Positions 6,947 to 13,378 of a stretch of DNA of 17,219 nt are shown here, one piece after another. A model generated the notes under the pieces. That model saw only the letters and a program-made list of their open reading frames with translations, was not told the origin of the DNA and did no database searches. Origin of the DNA: Halomonas halophila. GTDB lineage: Bacteria; Pseudomonadota; Gammaproteobacteria; Pseudomonadales; Halomonadaceae. How positions within the stretch are numbered: the first letter of the stretch is position 1; each line of letters opens with the position of its first letter. Position numbers and translations under genes: made by a program. The stretch covers positions 1 through 17,219 of the forward strand of contig DJIP01000215.1 in the NCBI GenBank assembly GCA_002433675.1, in the 5' to 3' direction.

Positions 6947-7978
6947 TCAGCGCGCGTCGATGGCGCTGCGGGCGGCCTCGACCAGGTCCTCGCCGATGCG
7001 CGGCACCCACTTCTCGTAGACGCCTTCGGTCGCCGCGACGAACGCCTCATGCTGCTCTTCACTCAGGTCGGTGACGGTCACGCCACGGTCCTCAATGGCC
7101 GCCAGGCGCTCGCTTTCCTGCTCGCGGGTCATGGCGATCTCCCAGGCGCCGGCTTCGACTGCGGTCTCACGCAGCAGCGCCTTCTCGTCATCGGACAGGG
7201 TGCTCCAGACCTGCTGGTTGGCGGCGAAGATCAGCGGATCATTCATATAGTTCCACAGCGTCACGTGCTCCTGGCCGACCTGGTCGATACGCGCCACGTC
7301 GAACACCGACAGCGGATTCTCCTGGCCATCCACCGCGCCGGTGGTCAGCGCCGGCTTGGCGTCGGCCCAGCTCATCTGGGTCGGGTTGGCGCCCAGGGCG
7401 GTGAAGGTGTCCTGGAACAGCGGCGAGCCCACCACTCGGATCTTCAGGCCTTCCAGATCCGCCGGCTCGTCGATCACACCCTGGGAATTGGACAGCTGAC
7501 GGAAGCCGTTCTCGCCCCAGGCCAGCGGCACCACGCCCCGCGACTCGATCGCCTGGAACACCAGCTCGCCGGCGTCACCTTCGGTGATCGCGTCCACCGC
7601 GCTCTCGTCCGGCATCAGGAAGGGCAAGGAGAACAGATTGAGTTCCGGCACCTGGGGCGACCAGTTGATGGTCGAGCCCACCGCCAGATCGATCAGCCCC
7701 GAGCGCATCGCCGAGAATTCCCGGGTCTGGTCGCCGCTGACCAGCTGGGAATTGGGAAAGACCCTGAGCGTCAGCTCGCCGTCGGAACGCTCCTCGACTA
7801 GGTCAGCCCACTTCTGGGCAGCCTGGCCCCAGGGGAAGGCATCGGAAAGCACCGTGGAGACCTTGAGTTCCCGCGCTTCGACGTCCGCCGAGGCGGCCAG
7901 CGAGCCAAGGGCGATGGCCGCACCGACCAGGGTGAGAGAGAAACGAGACGGCGCGCGCGAGCCGAACAGAGATGTCAT
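6947..7978 (-). CDS. dctP: TRAP transporter solute-binding protein DctP family
   Basis: This is the periplasmic binding subunit of the dctPQM transporter, 343 residues. A signal peptide follows the start, with a hydrophobic segment LTLVGAAIALGSLAASA and likely cleavage near ASADVEA before RELKVSTVL. DctP hallmarks are RVFPNSQL, FSLPFLM and the signature region LEGLKIRVVGSPLFQDTF, with the conserved arginine that in this family pairs with the carboxylate of the ligand. LGANPTQMSWADAKPALTTG and VDGQENPLS follow. ATG 7978 is selected because AAGGA is 6 bases upstream; the frame is open further upstream without a signal-peptide character. It is the first gene of its operon and divergent from the EamA exporter. 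A carboxylate ligand is likely on family grounds; its identity is not readable. Confidence 0.94.
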   Translation of the reverse strand: MTSLFGSRAPSRFSLTLVGAAIALGSLAASADVEARELKVSTVLSDAFPWGQAAQKWADLVEERSDGELTLRVFPNSQLVSGDQTREFSAMRSGLIDLAVGSTINWSPQVPELNLFSLPFLMPDESAVDAITEGDAGELVFQAIESRGVVPLAWGENGFRQLSNSQGVIDEPADLEGLKIRVVGSPLFQDTFTALGANPTQMSWADAKPALTTGAVDGQENPLSVFDVARIDQVGQEHVTLWNYMNDPLIFAANQQVWSTLSDDEKALLRETAVEAGAWEIAMTREQESERLAAIEDRGVTVTDLSEEQHEAFVAATEGVYEKWVPRIGEDLVEAARSAIDAR

Positions 7979-8392
7979 GACGTGTCCTTGCATTGATGCC
8001 CCCTTGGCCAGGCCAGCGCCGACCGCTACCTGACACAAGAGCTGCATCAGAAGCCGGATCGAGCCTGGCGACGGCTGGGAGTCGAGTGTGGTGATTTAAG
8101 GGAGAAACGTATTGATCTTGTCGACTTTTCAATATGCCTGCAAACGGTAATCCGCGACAAGTGCCGCGCGATGCGCGAAAGGCCTCTCGGACTTCGGGCG
8201 CACGCTCAGATGCCCTCGTTTCGTCGTCCGTGCAAGGGCTGGTCAACGGAATCCTGCGGGTCGTGTGAACATCAAGCGTCTGCGCAGGATATGGCCGAAT
8301 CTGGCGTGGCCAACAAGGCAGTCGAAAGAAGCCCCCTCGGACCGGCTTGAGGGCTCTGCTATGCTGCTGGCTTTTCCCATCAAGGACGACCG
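7979..8392. other. divergent intergenic region, dctPQM / EamA exporter
   Basis: This 414-bp region separates two divergent genes, and I see no gene in it. Around 8111-8133 there is an A/T-rich patch with ATTGA and TCAAT arms flanking TTGTCGAC (8118-8125). That resembles half of the TTGTnnACAA-type operators used by some GntR-family regulators and could control dctPQM, but the symmetry is incomplete. A weak promoter for dctP (TTGTCG, 18 bases, CATATT on the minus strand) overlaps this area. No clear promoter for the exporter could be assigned. Confidence 0.3.
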
Positions 8393-9289
8393 GTGCCCCT
8401 TCGCGACCTTCTCCTCAGCCTTCTGGTCATCGTCATCTGGGCGTTGAATATCATCGTCATCAAGCTTGGCGTGTCAGACATGCCGCCCTTGCTCCTGACC
8501 ACCCTGCGCCTGGCGCTGGTGGCCGCGCTGCTGGTGCCCTTTCATCCGGTGGCGCGCCACCAGCTGCCCTTCCTGGCACTGCTGTCGGTGACCTTCGGGG
8601 TGATGAATTTTGCCTTGCTTATCATCGGGCTCGGCCAGGCAGAAGCCGGCACGGGGGCGCTGCTGATACAGATGGGCACACCCTTCGCCACCCTGCTGGC
8701 GGTGATCTTTCTCAAGGAGCGGCTCGGCGCAAAACGCCTGGTGGGTCTCTTGCTGTCGTTCGGTGGTATCGGCGTGCTGGCCGGGGGCCCCTCCCTTCCG
8801 GCGCCGCTGCCCACCACCCTGCTGTTAGCCAGCGCCCTGGGCTGGGCGGTGTCCCAGCTATTGATCAAACGTGGCCCCAAGGTCTCGCCGATGGCCATGG
8901 CCGGCTGGATTGCGCTGTTCGCCACCCCCCAGCTGGCACTGGCCTCCTGGTGGTTCGAGGACAACCACTGGCAAGCCATGCTCGACGCCGGCCTTGCGGG
9001 ATGGGGGGCCGTACTCTACACCGCCCTGATGTCCTCGATCCTGGCCTACGGCATCTGGTTTGGCCTGATCCGGCGTCACGACGTCAACCGGGTGGTACCG
9101 CTGACGCTGCTGGTACCGGTGCTGGCGGTGATCCTGGGCATCGTGCTGCTGGGTGACAGCGTCGACGCCTACAAGCTGGGCGGTGGTGGCATGGTGGTCG
9201 CCGGGGTGGCGCTGATCGTCATCCGCTTCGGGCCTCGTCGCGCTCCCGCCACCCCGCCGGTACCCAACGCCCCCCGTAAGGCCCCCTAG
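8393..9289 (+). CDS. EamA/DMT-family transporter
   Basis: This is an inner-membrane protein of the drug/metabolite transporter superfamily, 298 residues, made of two EamA repeats of about five transmembrane helices each. The first repeat begins LLLSLLVIVIWALNIIVIKL, with the WALN segment usual near the start of these proteins. The helix GALLIQMGTPFATLLAVIFL followed by KERL is typical of the end of repeat one. The second repeat includes ASALGWAVSQLLIKRG, SSILAYGIWFGLIRRH and a C-terminal LLVPVLAVILGIVLLGDSVD region. The start is a GTG at 8393 with AAGGA 6 bases upstream. The last bases are shared with the convergent DUF192 gene. Members export amino acids or other metabolites; this one cannot be assigned a substrate. 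Confidence 0.93.
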   Translation: MPLRDLLLSLLVIVIWALNIIVIKLGVSDMPPLLLTTLRLALVAALLVPFHPVARHQLPFLALLSVTFGVMNFALLIIGLGQAEAGTGALLIQMGTPFATLLAVIFLKERLGAKRLVGLLLSFGGIGVLAGGPSLPAPLPTTLLLASALGWAVSQLLIKRGPKVSPMAMAGWIALFATPQLALASWWFEDNHWQAMLDAGLAGWGAVLYTALMSSILAYGIWFGLIRRHDVNRVVPLTLLVPVLAVILGIVLLGDSVDAYKLGGGGMVVAGVALIVIRFGPRRAPATPPVPNAPRKAP

Positions 9290-9795
9290 CCGCTGCAGCC
9301 CCCGCTGCTGCCCGGCCAGCTGACGCAATCACCGGGACTGACGCCCAGCGCCTCGAATATCCCGGCCTTGACCTCCAGGGCTGCGTGATAGCGCGACGCC
9401 GGGCGGGTGGTCGGACACTCCTGGGCCTCACCCTGGCAGGGCTCCATGCGACGAATCTCCTGGATGCGTCCGTCGGCGCCGATAAAGGCGATATCCAGCG
9501 CCAGCAGGGTCTGGTACATCCAGAAGCCGTTATGCACCCCCTGGGGACTGGCGTAGAGAAACAGCATGCCGGCGTCATCGGCCAGTCGCTCGCGCCCCAT
9601 CAGGCCTCGATTGCGCTCCGCCGCCTCGTCGGCCACCTCGACCGTGAGCCGGCTTGGCCCCTGGGTTCCGTGAACCACCAGGGTCACCTTATCGCTCGTG
9701 CCAGCAGCAAAGGCCGAGGTCGCCAGAAAAGGTGTGGAAAACGCCACCGGCGCGAGCGCCAGGGAGCTGAGGAATCGACGGCGAGTCAGGGTCAT
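9286..9795 (-). CDS. DUF192 family protein with Tat-type signal
   Basis: This is a 169-residue exported protein of the DUF192 family, whose function is not established. The N-terminus has a twin-arginine motif, TRRRFLSSLA at residues 4-13, a hydrophobic stretch and a likely cleavage after SAFA (residue 30). The family core is clear: RNRGLMGRERLADDAGMLFL, then FWMYQTLLALDIAFI where most relatives have WMKNT, then GADGRIQEI and ALEVKAGIFEALGV. Four cysteines (two in EPCQGEAQEC, one in GDCVSW, one in GGCSG) are present. AGAGG lies 5 bases before the ATG and overlaps the end of modC, only 9 bp away, so it is almost certainly the last gene of the mod operon. The Tat signal suggests it folds or binds a cofactor before export; its role with molybdate uptake is unknown. 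Confidence 0.88.
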   Translation of the reverse strand: MTLTRRRFLSSLALAPVAFSTPFLATSAFAAGTSDKVTLVVHGTQGPSRLTVEVADEAAERNRGLMGRERLADDAGMLFLYASPQGVHNGFWMYQTLLALDIAFIGADGRIQEIRRMEPCQGEAQECPTTRPASRYHAALEVKAGIFEALGVSPGDCVSWPGSSGGCSG

Positions 9796-9804
9796 GGAGG
9801 CCTC

Positions 9805-10953
9805 TCAGTCAGGATGGTCATCGGCAGGCAAGGCAGGCAGCTTATCTGCTTGCATCAAGTGGATGCCAGCGGCGAGCAACGAGACATTGACCCAGGCACC
9901 CTGCGCAAGTCCATTGCGCCTGGCGGCGTGGGTCGAGATATCAAAGCGCAAGGGCTGGCTTTCGTGGGGCACCCGCAGGGTCACGGAACTCTGCCCGCCC
10001 AGTACCAGCAGTTCATCCACCCGGGCGGTGACCAGATTTTCCCGCACCCCGCGGGAGGGCCGGTCGCGGCGCTGCAGCACGATATCGGACTCCGGCAGGT
10101 ACCAGGTCACCCTGGCTCCCTCGTCTAGCCCCTCAAGGCCTGCGGCCACCTCGAGACACCACTCGCCCCAGCCAAGACGCAGTCCCTGGGCGGTATCGAC
10201 CACTCGCCCGCTAAAGATGTTTGGCCGGTCCAGCAGGCGCGCCACCTCGGGACTGTCGGGGCGCCGGAACAGCTCGCTCGGGGTGCCCTGCTGCAGCGTC
10301 CGGCCGCCATGCAGCACACACAGGCGATCGGCCAGGGCGCTGGCCTCGTTGAGGTCGTGGGTGACCAGCACGATGGGGATATTGAGGCGTTCACGCAACT
10401 GCACCAGCTCATGCTGAAGCCGCCGGCGCGTCACCTGGTCCACCGCCGAGAAGGGTTCGTCGAGCAGCAGCACCTGTGGCTCCCTGGCCAGTGCCCTGGC
10501 CAAGGCCACCCGCTGACGCTGGCCGCCGGACAGCTCACGCGGCAGGCGCCGCTCCAGCCCTTCGAGGTTGACCCGCTCGAGCCAGTGCGCGGCTCGCAGG
10601 CGACGTTCACGCCGCGGCAGGTGCCCCAGGGCGGTGGCGATATTGTCGGCGGCGTCGAGGTGAGGAAACAACGCATAGTCCTGAAACACCAGCCCCACCC
10701 TGCGCCGCTGCGGCGACCACACCACCCCCTGTTCGGCGTCAAACCACCGCTCGCCGCCACAGTGCACCGTCCCCGAGGCGGGGGCATAGAGCCCCGCGAT
10801 GGCGCGCAGCAGGGTCGACTTGCCGCTGCCCGAAGGACCGACCAGCGCCAGCAACTCCCCCGGACGACAGGCGAACCGTGCCTTGAGCGGGATCGGCCCG
10901 GCCTGAGCCAGGTCGACCTCGAGTCCCGTATGGCCCCCCTGCGGATGGTGCAT
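9805..10953 (-). CDS. modC: molybdate ABC transporter ATP-binding protein ModC
   Basis: This is the ATPase of the molybdate importer, 382 residues, acting on the cytoplasmic face of ModB. ABC motifs in order are Walker A GPSGSGKST (39-47), Q-loop VFQDYALFPH (89-98), signature LSGGQRQR (141-148), Walker B VLLLDEPFSAVD (161-172) and the switch histidine His199 in LVTHDLNEAS. The C-terminal third carries a TOBE/MOP-like region, with GVRENLVTARVDELLVLGG and VNVSLLAAGIHLM, as in ModC and related oxyanion ATPases. The start ATG at 10953 lies two bases after the modB stop; upstream in-frame sequence is the modB gene in another frame. Sequence alone would also allow a sulfate or iron ATPase, but adjacency to ModA and ModB settles the assignment. 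Confidence 0.93.
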   Translation of the reverse strand: MHHPQGGHTGLEVDLAQAGPIPLKARFACRPGELLALVGPSGSGKSTLLRAIAGLYAPASGTVHCGGERWFDAEQGVVWSPQRRRVGLVFQDYALFPHLDAADNIATALGHLPRRERRLRAAHWLERVNLEGLERRLPRELSGGQRQRVALARALAREPQVLLLDEPFSAVDQVTRRRLQHELVQLRERLNIPIVLVTHDLNEASALADRLCVLHGGRTLQQGTPSELFRRPDSPEVARLLDRPNIFSGRVVDTAQGLRLGWGEWCLEVAAGLEGLDEGARVTWYLPESDIVLQRRDRPSRGVRENLVTARVDELLVLGGQSSVTLRVPHESQPLRFDISTHAARRNGLAQGAWVNVSLLAAGIHLMQADKLPALPADDHPD

Positions 10954-10955
10954 GC

Positions 10956-11624
10956 TCAACGCCCCCGCCAGCGGTGACGCGCCGCCAGCCCGTAGACCAC
11001 CGCGATGGTCACGAAGGAGACCACCAGCAGCAGCGCCGACATCACCCCTGCGGCTCCCTCGTCGAAGGCCTGGACGTGGTCGTAAATGGAAATCGCCAGG
11101 GTGCGGGTCTCGCCATCGATGGCCCCGCCGACCATCAGGATGACGCCGAATTCCCCCAGGGTGTGGGCAAAGGTCAACGCCAATGCCGAGATGACACCGG
11201 GCATGACCAGCGGCAACTCGATGGCCAGAAAGGTGCGCCAGGTCGATAGCCCACTGCACCAGGCGGCCTCACGCAGGTGGTCCGGCAAGGCCTCGAAGGC
11301 ACGCTGGATCGGCTGTACCGCGAAGGGAATGTTGACCACCAGCGACGCCAGCAGGATGCCGCTGAAGGAGAAATTCAGGCTGGTGCCGGTCAGCGCCTGC
11401 CAAGTGCCGCCCAGCGGGGCGTCGGCGCTGAAGGCGAGCATCAAATAGAAGCCCATGACGGTGGGCGGCATCACCAGCGGCAGTGCCACCAGGGATTCCG
11501 ACAGCGGCCGCCAGCGTGACCGGCTGTGGGCCAGGCGCCGCCCCAGCCAGATGCCCGGTGCCAGCAATAGCAGGCTGGTCAGCAAGGCCAGCTTGAGCGA
11601 GACGACCAGCGCCAGAGCGTCCAT
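10956..11624 (-). CDS. modB: molybdate ABC transporter permease ModB
   Basis: This is the inner-membrane permease of the molybdate importer, 222 residues, with about five hydrophobic segments. The cytoplasmic coupling loop is present as LREAAWCSGLSTWRTFLAI followed by ELPLVMPG, matching the EAA-G-LP pattern of binding-protein-dependent permeases. LVMPPTVMGFYLML near residue 50 and ALTFAHTLGEFGVILMVGG are characteristic of ModB. The ATG at 11624 lies 7 bp after the modA stop and only a weak GGCGAG precedes it, so translation is probably coupled to modA. Assignment is firm given the flanking modA and modC. Confidence 0.95.
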   Translation of the reverse strand: MDALALVVSLKLALLTSLLLLAPGIWLGRRLAHSRSRWRPLSESLVALPLVMPPTVMGFYLMLAFSADAPLGGTWQALTGTSLNFSFSGILLASLVVNIPFAVQPIQRAFEALPDHLREAAWCSGLSTWRTFLAIELPLVMPGVISALALTFAHTLGEFGVILMVGGAIDGETRTLAISIYDHVQAFDEGAAGVMSALLLVVSFVTIAVVYGLAARHRWRGR

Positions 11625-11631
11625 AAAGCGG

Positions 11632-12447
11632 CTACTCGCCGGTCACGGGCGCAGTAAAGCCATAATCCCGCAGAACCTCCTGCGCCTCGGGCGTCTGCAA
11701 GAAGTCAAAGAAGGCCTCGGCGCCAGCGCCCGCCCCATCGAGCAGCACCATGCGCTGTACCAGGGGCCGATGCCAGTCTGCCGGGATCAACCGCCAGCCA
11801 GAGCGCTCGGCCAGGCGTGGCGCCTTGACCAGGGAATAGGCAACCAGGCCTCCGGTGGCCTCGGCGGACAGCGCAAACTGGGCGGCCTGGGCGACGTTTT
11901 CGCCCAACAGCTGCAGGGGTTCACTTTGCTGCCACAGCCCTTGGCGCTCCAGCACCTCCCGGGCGGCCATGCCATAGGGGGCGTGGCGTGGGTTGGCCAG
12001 GGCGATACGCCGAGGTGGGCCTCCCTGCTCAAGCCCGGCCACCGCCTCGCGCACCGCTTCAAGCGGTGCGTCCTGCGGCGGCAGCGGTCGGTCGTCACGC
12101 TGCAGCCAGACCAGCCGGCCCTGGGCATAGTCCGCGCCCTCGCCCTGGGTCAGCCCGGCCTGCTCCAGATCCTGGGCGCGGCGCTCGTCCGCCGACAGAA
12201 ACAGCGCGAAGGGCGCCCCCTGTTCGATCTGGCGCTGCAGATTGCCCGAGGCGCCGAAGGTGACGCTGAGGTCGATGTCGCCCTCCTTGCCGGTGTCGCT
12301 GTCACTCGCCTTGAAGCGCTCGATCAAGGAGGGCATCGCGAACTGCAGCGAGGACGCCGCCGCGACGTGCACCCGGTCGGCCACGGCGGACATCGGTGCG
12401 AGTCCGAGAGACAGGCCAAGGAGGAGGATCGACAAGGGAAAACGCAT
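11632..12447 (-). CDS. modA: molybdate ABC transporter substrate-binding protein ModA
   Basis: This is the periplasmic oxyanion-binding protein of the importer, 271 residues. The signal peptide is MRFPLSILLLGLSLGLAPMS with likely cleavage after SAVA. There is no lipobox cysteine, so the protein is soluble. Mature ModA features are VHVAAASSLQFAMPSL, VTFGASGNLQRQIEQGAPF (the serine-bearing oxyanion loops), FLSADERRAQDLEQAG, IALANPRHAPYGMAAREVL and TGGLVAYSLVKAP. ATG 12447 lacks a strong ribosome-binding site; an upstream in-frame TTG at 12471 is possible but would lengthen the signal peptide awkwardly. It follows the GntR regulator by 46 bp on the same strand. Molybdate versus tungstate preference cannot be decided by eye. 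Confidence 0.95.
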   Translation of the reverse strand: MRFPLSILLLGLSLGLAPMSAVADRVHVAAASSLQFAMPSLIERFKASDSDTGKEGDIDLSVTFGASGNLQRQIEQGAPFALFLSADERRAQDLEQAGLTQGEGADYAQGRLVWLQRDDRPLPPQDAPLEAVREAVAGLEQGGPPRRIALANPRHAPYGMAAREVLERQGLWQQSEPLQLLGENVAQAAQFALSAEATGGLVAYSLVKAPRLAERSGWRLIPADWHRPLVQRMVLLDGAGAGAEAFFDFLQTPEAQEVLRDYGFTAPVTGE

Positions 12448-12493
12448 GATCAATACGGCTCGCGGCGGCAATCGGGAAGTAAGGAGTCGCGCC

Positions 12494-13216
12494 TCAACCC
12501 TCGCCGCCCAGAATCGACTTGAGGTCGATACGGCTGTCCCGTGGCCCCAGGTCGAGAAGGCCCATCAGGCTGTCGAGGTGATGTTCGATGTCTTCGCGAC
12601 AGGCTGCGGCGTCGCCACTGCGCAGGTGCTCGAGCAGACGGTGGTGATCGCCCTCGAGATAGCAGCTGCCGAGACCCTGGCGCTTGTACAGGGCGATAAC
12701 GATCGAGGTGCGCAGGATCAGGTCAGTGAGCATGGCGCCCAGCACCCGGTTGGGCGAGTGCTCCGCCAGCAGGTGGTGGATCGCCAGGGAATGTTCGATG
12801 CGTGAAGGCTCATCACTGGCGAGAAAGGCCTCACGCTCGCGATCGGCACGATCCTCGATCTGCAGCAGTACCGTCGACGGTAGCGTACCGGCGGTCAGCG
12901 CCGCCAGCTCACCTTCCACCAGACGCCGGGCAGCGAAGGTCTGGCGGGTTTCGTCGACGTCCGGTGAACGCACCCGCGCCACCTGATTGGGGCGCTGGTC
13001 GACCACGTACTCGGAGGCCAGACGCGTCAGCGCCTTGCGCACCACTGAACGACTCACGCCGAACACTTCTCCCAGCGTCACTTCGGGCAGTCGGGTGCCC
13101 GGTGGCAGCCGCTGGGCCAAGACCGCTCGTCGAACCTGGCGCACGATATCCCCATCGCTGATGCGTCCCCCGGCCTTGATCTCAGCCAGCACCTCTTGCT
13201 GCCAGGCGTTGCTCAT
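12494..13216 (-). CDS. GntR-family transcriptional regulator with FCD ligand-binding domain
   Basis: This is a 240-residue DNA-binding regulator. The N-terminal winged helix-turn-helix spans about residues 20-83, with LPPGTRLPEVTLGEVFGVSR and SVVRKALTRLASE, the GntR pattern. Residues about 90-220 form an all-helical FCD domain, which in relatives binds small carboxylates or purine-derived ligands, often with a metal. Three likely metal-ligand histidines are visible (His147, His192, His213), but the aspartate or asparagine usually four residues before the first is Ser143. The ribosome-binding site before ATG 13216 is weak (AGGCAG). The gene leads into modA after 46 bp, so it probably heads and controls the mod operon. 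This differs from the ModE control known in enteric bacteria. The effector is unknown. Confidence 0.93.
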   Translation of the reverse strand: MSNAWQQEVLAEIKAGGRISDGDIVRQVRRAVLAQRLPPGTRLPEVTLGEVFGVSRSVVRKALTRLASEYVVDQRPNQVARVRSPDVDETRQTFAARRLVEGELAALTAGTLPSTVLLQIEDRADREREAFLASDEPSRIEHSLAIHHLLAEHSPNRVLGAMLTDLILRTSIVIALYKRQGLGSCYLEGDHHRLLEHLRSGDAAACREDIEHHLDSLMGLLDLGPRDSRIDLKSILGGEG

Positions 13217-13291
13217 TGCTGCCTACCCATCATCTTGGAAAGCTTGACCTTCTCACGTTTTCTGCCATTGCACCACATTCGGCGCATCATA

Positions 13292-13308
13292 TGTATACAC
13301 CAGTGGTG
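13292..13308 (-). promoter_or_regulatory. candidate operator upstream of the GntR regulator
   Basis: An 8-bp palindrome TGTATACA (13292-13299) adjoins the near-palindrome CACCAGTGGTG (13298-13308), about 76 bases upstream of the regulator start. GTATAC-centred sites are common for FCD-type GntR proteins, and autoregulation is common in the family. The minus-strand TATGAT next to it could be a -10 element. Direct evidence is limited to the symmetry and position. Confidence 0.4.
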
Positions 13309-13322
13309 GCACCCCATAACGA

Positions 13323-13351
13323 CCGCGCCCGATCCATTGGATCGGGCGCGG
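13323..13351 (-). terminator. hairpin terminator-like element after pykA
   Basis: A 12-bp GC-rich perfect stem (CCGCGCCCGATC paired with GATCGGGCGCGG) has a five-base loop and begins 27 bp beyond the pyruvate kinase stop. The stem strength and position fit transcription termination and separation from the regulator promoter. No clear T-run follows in the minus direction (TCGTTATGG), so efficiency is uncertain. Confidence 0.6.
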
Positions 13352-13378
13352 AACCTGTTCATCGGGCTGAGTGAAGGT

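Noticed and set aside
10954..11259. Longer modC reading frame extending upstream into modB
   Set aside because: The extra 102 codons are modB read in another frame. ModB is strongly conserved there, and ModC begins normally at 10953.
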